DNA of 64,000 bases from contig NW_003101677.1 in assembly GCF_000003855.2 (NCBI RefSeq), positions 2,179,830 through 2,243,829 of the forward strand, written 5' to 3'. This document shows positions 1 through 11,400 of this stretch, one piece after another. The position numbers and the translations under genes are program-made. This DNA comes from Blastomyces gilchristii SLH14081. Taxonomy: Eukaryota > Ascomycota > Eurotiomycetes > Onygenales > Ajellomycetaceae. Below the pieces are notes generated by a model. That model saw only the letters and a list, made by a program, of their open reading frames with translations. It had not been told where the DNA came from and ran no database searches. The stretch's first letter is position 1. Every line of letters starts with the position of its first letter.

Positions 1-1575
1 CTAGTACCACGTCGGTGAGATTATCAGGAGTCTCTGCTCACGCGGCTATTTGATGATTGTGGAACAGTCTAAACCCAGCTCCTGATCTCGGTATACTGAA
101 TCATCGTATTGACTGTTATTCGTAGGCCGTTCTCTGCGCATGCTCGCTGTCTCAGACCTGCAATCATGATCTCATTCTGTTAATCATCTGTTCATGTTGA
201 GTGAGTTTCATTTGTTATATCCTTTCCAGCAATGTCATATTGGTGTAACAATTGTCAGTAGGAGTGAAAAAGTCTCAACCCCCTATAAAAAGGACCTTTA
301 AGGTCATGAGGATGCTAGAAAAGTTGTGTGTAAAACCGAGGCGTTAGTAAATTTTGCCAGTATGAGCTTCCGAAGGAGCTTTGATCATACACCACTAGTT
401 ATATGGATTTCCCGGAGCTAGTCTCAAATCATGTGATATAAAACCGAGTGGTTGATTTAAGCGCGGCACTAAATTAGCGTGCCAACCTTAAAATGGGTGG
501 CTTCACCCATCCATCCTCCACGTGTGGTTGAGGTTGTTAGGTCCAATCAGCCATGATGAAGGCCACGGTCTGCTTTAAATGACAGTTTTGAGATACATAT
601 GCTCGGATGGCACAAAATAGATGTAGAAATTGCCGGACACATAGACCACTCGAATTAGGGTCAGGGGTGTAGATAAGGGTCGACGTCGGAGAATTCATGG
701 GGAGACAGTTGAATGGGCGAGTAGCATGCGATATCTCTATTCCAATCTACCCGGAGTCGGAATAAAAAGGCCCTAGGGAACAGGAGTGTGGACGTCTTAA
801 CATTGTTCCAAAATCTGGGCAATACATGCACCCAGTCAATTTCTTCCTACTCTCGATCTTTGAGAATATTGGTCAATTCAAGCTCCCTATGAAGCATGAC
901 AACAAAAGCAGCCACAAAGGGAGAAATTGCTGAGGCAGCATTAACTACTGCGTGAACCACTTCGAAAGAAAGGTGAACAATATGCAGGACGAAAGGCCCC
1001 AATTGCAATGTTCAACCTCCTTCACAACCTCACTTTGGCTTCCACAGCTAGCTGACATGACATCATATTTCATTCGTTATCGTGTACCTTACTGGATCTC
1101 TGAGGAATTTTAGACCTCCTTGCAAACTGCGGTCAGAATCTCGGTCACTGGAATGATCTGACGATTGTTGTCTTTCCTTGTTTGACGTTTGATTCCCTAC
1201 TACTGCAAAGTTATCTAGTTGCGATCTTGATAAAGAATCATCGCTATTTGACTTTGAGTAGTAGCTGCTCCATTACTTACAAAATCGCTTTGCACGGAAT
1301 ATGTTTTTGAGAGTATAGAGCCAAGTATGGGTTCGATAGATATTGCAATATCTTCGCCCAATTCTCGCTTCTGCCAGTACATATACATAGTTTCTTTCCA
1401 TCGAGACATGTCTCGAAATAAATGAAGTCACCAATCACCCATTCACCCATTCACCATAAACTATTCAAGTAGCAAGCAAGTTCCTATTTTTAGTTAATGG
1501 TGTGCGTATAGTAAGAAATATCCGTATTCAAGACTCGGGAATTTTTGGCGTTCTGGGCTGTTGACGGCCCTTGGA
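1..1575. other. Normal-GC region without a convincing gene
   Basis: Base composition here is ordinary and unlike the AT-rich DNA after 3.4 kb. I find no frame with recognisable domains. A 64-codon minus-strand frame at 1215-1409 has no motif I know and no obvious partner exons. Positions 1430-1457 hold a short tandem repeat built on CACCCATT, downstream of the copper-protein gene and probably in its 3' flank. I see no tRNA, rRNA or mobile-element end. Confidence 0.5.
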
Positions 1576-2457
1576 CTAGAACTGCAAGTTCCAGAATAGC
1601 AGCGCCATAATCGCACCAAGACCCAAGGTCTTAGCGGTTTGGTCGATTGAAAGTGTTGCTCCCACCCCACTGTCGGGAGGAGTATTGTTTGTGGCTGCTG
1701 CTGCGCCAATGGGCATCCAGCCGATGCCTGAAGAGTTGGTGCACATATCGGCAGAGAGAAGCTCGACGTCGTCGGCAAAGGTGATATCGGCACACTATCG
1801 AAGAGAGGAATTACAGTTAGGTAAGTACCAAGAACGTGTTTCCGCCACTGGCATAAGATGCCATTCTCGTATGAACAAAGTTGAGATGTACGAAAATTAA
1901 GTGTACTACACGAGGGAGGAAACCGATGAAAAAGACAGGAAATGATGGCAAAGAAACCATACATTATACAATGCGGACCCCAGTTTCGATAATTGGATAA
2001 CTTGAACGCTCGCATTGGACCCAGCGGTGATGCCCAACCCTCCTGGAATTTCGATTTTTGGGAAGCAGAATGTGCCATTCCCGGTTTGATTGAACGCGTC
2101 AACCAAAGAAATATTGAAGATAACTGACTGGTCAGAACCAAGGCCAAGGTTCACGTAGGTTATGGCCCAGGGGTGGGTAGGATTGAAGAGGAGAGAGCCG
2201 CCGTTAACGGGCCATTCCGTTCGGTTGGTTGTCACATTGACACCTCCGCCTACCATCATATTAGAAATATTGGACAAATGGAAATTGAGAAAGGGAACAA
2301 GATGATATGGCATCACGGAGAAGTACAGATACGCACATGGTCTCTCCCACTGAGTTGAATAGGAATTACCACGCCAGAAAGGATATTTAACGGAGAAATG
2401 AGCAGAGACGAGTTGAAGTAAGAGGGTAAGGGCGAAAATGAAGCGAGTCAGAGACAT
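1576..2457 (-). CDS. BIM1-like / X325 family copper-binding secreted protein, three exons
   Basis: Spliced minus-strand gene: exons 2457-2337, 2249-1963 and 1794-1576, introns 2336-2250 (87 nt) and 1962-1795 (168 nt). Both introns are GT-AG with CTAAT or CTAAC just before the acceptor. The product is 208 residues. Residues 1-19 are a signal peptide ending in SA, so the mature protein would start at His20. This is the N-terminal histidine of the X325 'histidine brace'. His66 (in NPTHPWA) and Asp139 (in CADITF) fit the other expected copper ligands. Cys41, 102, 137 and 154 could form two disulfides. There are several N-glycosylation sequons, a Ser/Ala/Asn-rich linker, and a hydrophobic tail from about 190 to 208 fitting a GPI anchor. 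Known family members resemble LPMOs in fold but act in copper uptake (BIM1) or cell-wall and interface roles rather than cleaving polysaccharides. Both introns are multiples of three, so unspliced frames look deceptively open. The family assignment is from motif recognition. Confidence 0.85.
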
Positions 2458-3350
2458 ATTTGCTTTTCTGGCATTAAATGTGGTCGTTGTTTTCTTGGTG
2501 CTCGTTTCTGCCTTTCGAACTTGTTAGGAGAATGCCAATTGATGGAGAATGAAGAGAAACTCCTACTGAGCTACGGGTATCCAGCCTTTTAAGTAAGAAT
2601 GGCAATTTGCAAGATACCCGTACAAAATGGTCGAGGGGTGAGGCGACCTCAAAAAAACAATGCAACGAAGAAGTAAACCGCAGAACAGAGCAAGCCCTAC
2701 TACAGCCACATCAACAGTTTCAACCTAAGAATTCAAGAATTGAAACTGAAATATGAAGCTAAAATCGCTTCCAACGTCTTTCAAGTTCCATCATTGGTCC
2801 AAAGTCCAGGGGAACCAGGATGAAATGTATGCGAGCGACATAGGCTAAGCCATCGGGTGCGACTTGGCAACGCCATGGATGAGGACAATTGAGCACATTT
2901 CTAAGGAGATTGTTCAGCATTGGCCAATTGGTGAGGAGCTGGATCATCTATCTTACAGCTGGTATTTGCAGAGGCCGCCTGTAGGAAGCCATGGAAAATA
3001 TGAATTCAATCTACTTGTCACCCGCACAATTTTGATGGGATCCGGGACGCTGTAGGTCCTGAAGAGGAGATGAAGAAGCAAACAACCCCAGGTGGCCTTT
3101 GCTTCGTAGGCGGGATGCTAGTTCGACTTCCTATCCCCTGCCAGACGCTCGGGTGGGCTGTTTGTGCGAAGAGTTGAAGTTCTTCGGCCCCAGGAAAGGA
3201 ATCCCACGCGAGAAGGTTTGCATCAGAAGACTTTAATCAATCAGATAAGGAACAGGAACAGAAGTTAGAATGCGCGTTCCGATATACCTACCTTACGGGA
3301 AGAACATAGGGTTAATTTACGGTGATTCCACCATTCCACCCGTGTCACGT
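2458..3350. other. 5' flank of the copper-protein gene; short unassigned frames
   Basis: This is the upstream side of the BIM1-like gene and should hold its promoter and 5' UTR; I see no clear TATA box or known operator. A plus-strand open stretch at about 2864-3055 and a minus-strand one at 2759-2947 overlap each other. Neither begins with a well-supported start or shows a domain I recognise. The plus-strand one could be a remnant exon. Composition stays normal until about 3350, then changes sharply. Confidence 0.4.
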
Positions 3351-3947
3351 GTCGCTGATTGTAACACATGTTCCACCATTATATTCAGTGACATGTCACT
3401 GAATATTAAATGTCAAGATAGTGTTGAGAAAGTGTAGAACTTTGTAACATCATCATAACACTACTCAGTAACTGTGTAATTGACAGATGTTATCATCAGA
3501 ATACTACTAAGATACTATGAGACACTGTATACTATTCTGTCAGTGAAATCAATACTATTAAGCTAGTTATCTATTACTCAGTATAACAGCTGCTAATCAT
3601 TAACTATCTACTTAAAGAAATAAGATATCTCAATTGTAATATAAATATCTTATTATCTGAGATTTATATATTAAATAACTGTTATATTTATTACTATTCT
3701 GTATTAGAATATTATATAATACTGTCTTTTAAACTGCTGAAAGCTTAATAATAGTGTAATTATTAAAATTTACTTATAAAATTAGTAAATTTAGTAGATA
3801 ATTCTATATATAATAATATAGATAAATAACTGTAAAGAAAATTCATTTAACTTCTCTTATTTTATAAATAAATATAACTGTAATTTAATTAAGCTCAGCT
3901 CTTTAATATTAAATAATATTCTCTTTTATAAGAGAGATTCAGAAAAT
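3351..3947. other. AT-rich mutated flank outside the B2 element
   Basis: Strongly AT-rich with stop codons in all frames, lying between the normal-GC DNA and the LTR that begins at 3948. It has the same substitution-worn look as the transposons but I could not match it to any family in the window. It is probably an older repeat into which B2 inserted. Confidence 0.5.
3381..3406. repeat. 26-bp perfect palindrome at the composition boundary
   Basis: The half-site ATATTCAGTGACA is followed directly by its exact reverse complement, with no spacer. It lies within about 50 bp of the switch from normal to AT-rich DNA. It could be a hairpin or a dimeric protein site; its function is unknown. Confidence 0.85.
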
Positions 3948-4718
3948 TGTAAGAATAAGTACTCACAGATAAACTGACCGTGTGACCGTGTCTGAAACCA
4001 GGACCAGATTTTTTGAAAGTCTCATTATCAATTTGACTGATTCTATTACACAGTTTTAACATTAGATAGTAGTTTCATACTGTCTTAGTGAGACTTACTG
4101 TCTACTCTTATCACATTTTTCAAATGAGATCATAATTTTCACTTCTCAATTTAAATTATTTTTATTACTTTAAATGACTTTAAATCTCATTTAAGTGTTA
4201 TCAAAAAGTGTTACTTTTTAAAAAATTAAAAATAGTCTAAAAAAAACCTTAAAATGTCTAAAAATAGTAACTTTATGCTAAGAATGAGACTAAATGAGAT
4301 CAAATGAAACCACTTTCTCATTTTTTTCAAGTCATGATTTCATTTTAAGATCTGATATATAGTCACTTTACATGTTTTTTTAATAGCCAGTCCCAGCAGA
4401 ATTCATGCTAAGAAATGTATGAGATCAGATCAAATGAGATCAAACATGAAATTCATGATTCCGGCGGCCAGTTTACTCACAGGCAATTATTCAGATATTT
4501 ACAGCTTGATATAATATATACTAATAGCTACTAGAAGTATTTACAGTGAAAAGAATAATGTAAAGATTAAATATATAATAGTATTTAAGCTGAGTTATAA
4601 ATAGTAGTTATGAACTTCAGTCTATATAGTTATATATAGTCAAGAGCTGCTAACTCTATTAATTACATAAGACATAGAAATAGAGATAAAGAATCTGTAA
4701 GAAGTGAAATTTCTTATA
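3948..4718 (-). repeat. B2 3' LTR, interrupted by MITE-1
   Basis: Starts TGTAAGAATAAG and ends in TTCTTATA, a mutated TTCTTACA. Removing the 506-bp MITE and one 8-bp TSD leaves 257 bp, against 258 bp for both B1 LTRs. The polypurine tract, seen as CTTCTCTCTCTTT, follows directly. Confidence 0.8.
3970..4475 (+). mobile_element. hAT-like MITE copy 1 (506 bp)
   Basis: Non-coding element with terminal inverted repeats TAAACTGACC and GGCCAGTTTA, flanked by the 8-bp TSD CTCACAGA/CTCACAGG (3962-3969 and 4476-4483). The uninterrupted B LTR elsewhere (for example 17786-17811) carries the empty site GCTCACAGGC, which confirms the insertion. It has no transposase frame. A second copy of identical length lies inverted at 52283-52788. 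The 8-bp TSD is what hAT transposases leave; the superfamily call is inferred from that. Confidence 0.8.
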
Positions 4719-6179
4719 TACTTCTCTCTCTTTAAGACTTTATCTATGAAGTCTTTCACTGAGTGATTTCATAGAACTAGACTCAGTACTATAGTAATAC
4801 TTATTAAAAACTCTTTATATTTATAAAAAATCTCAGTGAGGAAAAATTTCTTATTATTATAAAGAGAAAAGAGTCTGTTACTCAGTTTCTTATTCTATAA
4901 GATTCTTTATAATCTACAGATCTTTCTCTAACTATTATATAGATTTATCTCATATCTTTTATATAAGAGAGTTTCAGTTAACTCTTAATTATTTCTATGA
5001 GATTCTTATATAATTATTATATAGATTCATTTTATATCTTTCAATCTGAAGGGTTTCAGTTAATCTTTAATTATTTTTTCATTGGATTCTAATATAAGTA
5101 TTATATAGATTTATTCTACAGATGAATCACTTTCTATGAAATTACTCTTATTAAAGAGAAGTATTTATAAGTAAATCTTTCACTTATTTTTATAAATTAT
5201 TATTCTTTAACACTGTAGAGTTATAAGAAATTTTTTATTCTTTTATTAACTCTATAGAATTATAGAAGTAAGATATTTATAATCTACAATCACTGTTTAT
5301 AATTATATAAAAAGATTCAGATATAAAATTTATAATTATACTTTATTTACTAGAGTGATCTGACTATTCTGTAAGATTACTTATAGTATAAATACATCTC
5401 TTTAAAGTAGTATAAATATTTCAGATCTGGCTATAAAATTTTATCTTCTTTTCTCTTTTTCTGTAACAGCTTTTATTCTTATAAACTGTAAATATTCTCA
5501 TTTATCTGAGAAATATTTTTACTCAGATAATAGAGAGAGAGTATTTCTATTAATATTTATATATTAATTCAGAAACTTTCTAAGAATAAAAATTTTTCTA
5601 ATTTTAATATTTTTATAAATAATGTCTGATTACTGCTGAGCTTCTTGAAAGTATTTCTATAACTTCTTTAATTACTTTCTACTGATTAATAAAGTAAGAG
5701 AACTATCACTTATAATAGTATCTGTATCTTTCTCAGTCTTATTATTTTACTCAATCTTCAGATCAGTAATTAACTCTGTATCTCTCTTAGATCAGCTTCT
5801 AACTCTTAGTAGTATAGTTCTACTCTTTGATATAAGATTCTCTATAAGTAATTTCTTACAGATTCTAGCTAATAATTTCTGTAAAGATCTTAATACTATC
5901 AGTATTCTGTGCAGTCTTACAGATGTATAATTATCTTTCTTCTACTTATATAATCCCTGATCAGATATATACAAATATATCTAGATTCTCTATTAATAAT
6001 TCTTATATCACAGTGCATTTTCACAATTCTGACATTAACAGAAGATAAGTTCTTAAGTACTTATAAAATTCAGATAATCAAGATAACATAAATGCTATAA
6101 ATGTATAATAAGAGTTAATCTGAATAGATAAGCTATCTCTTCATATCTTAATAGTTTCTGAGCTGAATACTTTAGTATA
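4719..6179 (-). pseudogene. B2 3' region downstream of pol
   Basis: Homologous, inverted, to the B1 stretch between its chromodomain and 3' LTR (parts of 13130-13897 and 16874-17553). It has stop codons in every frame and no recognisable domain, so it may be a long non-coding 3' region. It ends at the LINE-1 target-site duplication (6166-6179). Confidence 0.6.
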
Positions 6180-6559
6180 TTATTATTATTATTATTATTC
6201 TTCAATTATAGATGTATACAGTCAGAGATAATGATATCTATCTGAGAATCCTTAATTCTCAGAGTTTTTCCTATATCTATAAAGTCAACTATTATACATT
6301 TACGAATTTCAAATATGTAAAATCAGAAAATTCCAGCTCAGAATACAAAAACTGTTTATAAATTACAGTATTTCAACACCTTCTGATACTTTGAAACCAT
6401 TTGAAAATATCATGACAAAGGAAAAGAGAACATAGTCTTAAAGAAAGACACATTAAATAGATAGATAGAAAAGAACAGAAAGAAACAAGTACAGTAAGAG
6501 AGACTATAACAAAATAAAATTATTAAAAGATAGTGTACAGCTGGTTTAACAGACTATAT

Positions 6560-7113
6560 TCAATCAATTTCCACCTCTTCATATTCAGATACTTCTGAAT
6601 TCAGTTATTTTCTTATAACTGCTTGAGTTTCTGATAGAAAGTTTATTAAGTATTTAATTCATATCTCAGTTGAGAATAAAAACCTCATATTTAATTGATT
6701 TAAATTATACTTCTTCTTCAATCTGACTCTGAGACTATTGTATAATGCACAATGTATTACAATATACTCAGAATTCTCATTTGCACTGCAGAATGAGCAC
6801 TCTGTTGAATCAAATCTATCATCAAATCATTGTATATAGAATTTGAAATAATCATGTTCTAGTTTCAGCTGAATTATAGATGAGAATATTTTCTTTTTAT
6901 ATTTAATTGAACAAGATTTTCACTTTGATTTTGTCTTAAATCTTGAATAATGTATACTCTTCTTTTATTTCTGCCAGCTTTCATTTTACTTATTTAAACA
7001 ATATTCTTTTATCTTTCTCTTTATGAAAGACCAGAACACTGTTTTTTAAATAGATTTGCTTAATTCTGAACTCTTTTTTACAGCTGAATCAGTCAATTCA
7101 TTGCTATGAATAT
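6560..7113 (-). pseudogene. LINE-1 ORF2 C-terminus
   Basis: Final segment of ORF2: the end of RNase H and the Cys/His motif region. The ORF2 stop maps to 6560-6562 by comparison with LINE-5, and the 3' UTR and (AAT)n tail fill 6559 down to 6180. The frame carries many substitution stops. The upstream part resumes at 17812 after the B1 insertion. Confidence 0.75.
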
Positions 7114-7371
7114 TGTAAGAAATCCTGCTTCTTACGGATTCTTTACCTCTATTTCTATCTCTCGCGTAATCAATAGGGTTAGCGGCCCTTGGCTACACAT
7201 AACTATATAGACTGAAGTTCATGAATACTATTCATAACTTAGCTTGAATACTATTATATATTTAATCTCTACATTTTATCTTTCTATTATAAATACTTCT
7301 AGTAGTTAACAGTATATATCATATCAAGCTGCAAACATCTGAATAATTGTCTGTGAGCACTTATTCTTACA
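7114..7371 (+). repeat. B1 5' LTR
   Basis: 258 bp, starting TGTAAGAA and ending TTCTTACA. The first bases can fold back: TGTAAGAA, then seven bases, then TTCTTACG. The sequence just inside starts TTTTAAGCTCTG rather than TGG, so no ordinary tRNA 3'-end primer site is visible. Confidence 0.85.
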
Positions 7372-8480
7372 TTTTAAGCTCTGTCAGTCAGTAATTATCT
7401 GTTATAACTGAAAGAACTAGAAACTTATATACTTCAACTTCTGCAAACTCTACTATAGATACTTAGAAGCAGTCATCTGAATCATGAATAATCTTTATAA
7501 AAGAAGTCTTAAAGAACTTATTAATTACTTACAGAATATCATTCTCTATATCTATGACAGAAAAACTCTTCAAACTTATAAATAAATTAATCTCAGTGAA
7601 GAATATTCTTGAGTATCTCTTATAAGATTAAGCTATTTTTCTATAAGAAATACTTACTGTCTGTAAACACTCTTGAACTGAGTCTTTAGATATGATCTTT
7701 AGAAACATCTATAAATTGAAAAGAAACTTTCTTAAGCTATAATCACTTACAACTATCTACTGAATCACAATTTATAAAAGCTTTTATAAGTTTGTATTTA
7801 AAATTAACTTACAAGTCTGACTATGTAATATGAAAGATGAAGAAGCTATTATCTATATAATAATAGATCTTTACTACACTGAAGTGAAGAACTGACTGAA
7901 GTATTTAAAGAATAATTATAAGAGATCTTACTAATCTGTTCTTAAGATCTATCTAGAGAATAAGTTGAAAGACTCTGTAAGCTGAACAGAGAATATCTGA
8001 ACTGTAATCATTAATATTAGAAAAAGAGATGAGAAATCTGATAAAGATTACTTATAGCACTTTATAAAATTATAATGTGAATTAAGATCTGTGAAAACAG
8101 AGCTCTGAAACAAGACCTGAATAATAATATTTATAAAGAGAGTGAATAAAGATATATAGAATAAGCTTATTAAGTAAGACTCTAAGTTCTTAATTCTGAA
8201 GAAACTAATAACTCTTATTTACTGCTTATAAATCACTGTAAGAGTCATAGATTTATAGAGAGTAAATGATCAATCAGTCTTATAAAAGTCAGAACTTTAG
8301 AGAATAGACTTACTGAAAAAAGATAATAAGATATAGAGAGGTACATATCTGACTACTAAGTAGAAAGAGAGAGCTTTATAAGCTTCTATAAATAGAATAT
8401 ATAATAGAGAGATGAAGAAAAAGAGTCTTTACTTTATCTATTCTAAATCAGAATATCTTCATACAAACTATTCAGATAAA
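7372..8480 (+). pseudogene. B1 gag remnant with dead zinc knuckle
   Basis: Leader and gag region of B1. At 8430-8471 the spacing C-x2-C-x4-H-x4-C of a retroviral zinc knuckle survives, but all four ligands now read as tyrosine (TAC, TAT, TAT, TAT). Each is one G-to-A or C-to-T step from Cys or His. The stretch has stop codons in all frames, and the gag start was not located. Confidence 0.6.
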
Positions 8481-11400
8481 TTAAAATAGAAATTTAAGAA
8501 GTCATAGACAGAGTCAGTAACAGTCTTCTTAAGAGTCTTAAAGTTAATATCTGAATCTGTTACTTCTTCAATGAAAATGTATACTTACAGAGAGAGATTA
8601 TACTACAGTACTACTATCTCATTAGTATGAAAAGTATTGATAAACTCAGAATCTCAGGTTACTGTAATATCTCTGAAGCTTATAGAGTAACTGAGCTGAG
8701 TGATGAAAACTGAGAATCTGCTCTTATAGTAAGCAGAATACAAGAACTCAGATCTGAGAGCTGAGAATCTTATAAAAGTTATCTTTAAATTATAAGATCT
8801 CTCTGAAATCTGAAGAAGATTTGCAGAAACTATAATTATCATAGATATCACAGATAATATATACTTAAGACTTATATAAGTTTAAAGATACAATTGATAC
8901 ATAGCTGTTTACAAGTCAGGTTTATACTTCTAATCAGTATTGACAGACTCACTTACAAAGAGAGAATCAGTTAATACTGTAGAGTTAATTAGAGAAGACA
9001 AGCTCATCTATATAATAACTTTACAAATGTCTGAGAACTTCACAGTTATAAAAACTGTGCTTTAAATATCAGAGAAATATCAAGATCTTGTAAAGATATT
9101 CAGTTCAGTTAAAACAGCTGAGCTTTTATCTGACTGTAAGAAGAATCTAATAATAGATTTAATAGAAGAGTAGACACTCTTCTAAGAATTAATCTATAAG
9201 CTCTCTCATCATGAGATAGAAATCTTACAAGCTTATATAAAGAAGAATCTGAAGAATAACTTCATTTAATCTTTATATATCTCTGTAAGAGTCTCTGTGA
9301 TATTTATGAAGAAGAATAAAGATCTCAGATTATATATACACTATTATAATTTAAACTTTAAGATTATAAAGAGTTACTATTCTCTCTTTCTGATTAAGAA
9401 TGTAATTAACTATCTTACAGAAGCTGTTATATTCATACAACTGAATATAATTAATATATATATACAGCTGTAAATACAGTCTGAGAATGAATGAAAGACT
9501 GTCTTTAGAACTGTATTAAGATTATTTAAATATCTAGTAATATCTTTTGATTTGATTAATATCTCTGCAGTATTTCTATCTTTCATTAATAAAACACTTT
9601 ATGTATATTTAAATGTCTTTGTGATAATATATCTGAATGATGTGATAATGTACTTTATAAAGAAGAAAGAATATACTGAGTATATATAAACTGTATCAAA
9701 GGTCTTAAATAAGACAGAACTGTATATTAGGCTTATGAAGTGTAACTTCAGTATGCCCCGGTGACCGAATGATTAATGCGGCCACCCGGTAGCGCCTTGG
9801 CATGGGAAACCAAGGCGCGTGGGTTCGAAAACCGCAGGGAATACATTAAATCCGGAACTCAAGCACCTCAGATTTCTAATAAATACAGAGGTGTACAAAT
9901 CACTTCAATGAATCACTCTATGTTTCTGAGCTGAGAAGTTATTATTGCATGTATCTAATTATCACTTCTTTGTATTTTCCTATGTTCTTGTTATCTTGAC
10001 ATGATCTCAACACCTGTATTTCCTTCTGTATAATTAACACTTGACCTGTATTTAACATCACGCAAGAACTCATCATAAGCTCCGCTTGCATATGAGTATA
10101 ATGAAAGAATAATAATAATAATAAGTAACTTTAGTATCTGTTAAATTAATTTTCTAGAATATATAATTATCACAGATAATATTCAGATGAAATCTTTGTA
10201 GATTAAAACTATTTTATTATAATCAGAGTTAACTAGTATTCATGAGATTTAGATCTTTCTGAGCTTTGTAAATTTCTATAGATAATTATTTCTTATATTT
10301 ATGAGAATCTTTTTAGCTCTTACAGACATGCTGAAGAATGAAAATAAGAAGAAGTTATCTTGTAAATAAAGAATAAAAAGATTATTAAGAAGAAAGAGCT
10401 GTGAGAACTTTTTTATCTCAGAAGCTTATAGAGTCTTTATAAGATTAAAACAGATATTTATAGATATAGTAATACTGTTTCACTTTAATTTCTTACTCTT
10501 AATCAGATTAAAGATAGATATCTTCTTCTTTATAATTTCAGAAATAGTCTTATAACTACAGTTAAATAAGAACTGAGTTTCAGTGATCTTTTTCTTACAG
10601 AAGATGTAATCTACAGAGATTAACTATAATATTTATAATCAGAAGCTTCTTATAATAGTAGAATTCTTCTATTACTAATATCACTACTTTGAGAGTCTTA
10701 TAACAGTGATTACTGTTAAAACTGATTATAACAGCTTATAATAGTTTACTTCAATTAAGAAACTCTTGCAGTGATAAATTTACTGAGTTTAGAAACTGAG
10801 TGAATTCTGATTCAAGATAGAGCATATCAAGAGAACTAAGAACTCAGTGAATGAACTCTCTCACAGGCCTGACTATGTTAAGAAGACTAGAATAACAGAT
10901 ACAGAGAGACTAGAGAAGACAGAAAAGCTTTACAGAATACTCAGACTGAGTGTTATAAAGAGATTAACTGAAGAGTCTCTCAATTTCTTATAAGAGAAGA
11001 GAAGAAAGAGAGAGAAGAAGTCTGTACAACTACTCTCTATAATACTGAGAGTCAATACTCTGAGAATCTCTGTAAGAATTCTTAGAAAGAGTATCTATAA
11101 TCTGAAGAGTTTACAGACTTTAAGAAGTACTGTGAAAGATCTGATATAAGAAGAAACAAAGTATAAGTTTTCATAAGATCTTCTATTCAGATTATTTGAA
11201 CTGTAACTCAAGAATGAATATACTCAGTATATTCAGAAACTACTTATAGTAGAGATTAATTCTGTAGAAATAAAGAATTGAAGAGACTGAAATAATCTCT
11301 TATAAAAAGAGAACTGAATTTATATATCTATAAATAAGTTTCTATGTATAGAACTTATTAAAAGGCATCATGACTCTTCTCTAATGAGTTATTTTATAGA

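Noticed and set aside
1685..1900. 71-codon plus-strand open frame
   Set aside because: Antisense shadow of the BIM1-like gene.
1494..2147. 217-codon minus-strand open frame
   Set aside because: It overlaps exon 3, intron 2 and part of exon 2 of the BIM1-like gene in a different frame; the spliced model gives coherent family motifs and this one does not.
1906..2457. Unspliced 183-codon reading of the BIM1-like gene
   Set aside because: Open only because intron 1 is a multiple of three; it inserts non-family residues between Cys41 and GGVN and ends inside intron 2.
6180..6200. (TTA)n runs as independent microsatellites
   Set aside because: Each such run (6180, 16310, 16850, 35636, 60050, 60496) is the tail of a LINE or SINE copy.
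9755..9845. Functional tRNA gene
   Set aside because: A and B boxes are present but the arms do not give a normal cloverleaf, and the sequence is the head of a 370-bp repeated SINE with TSDs.
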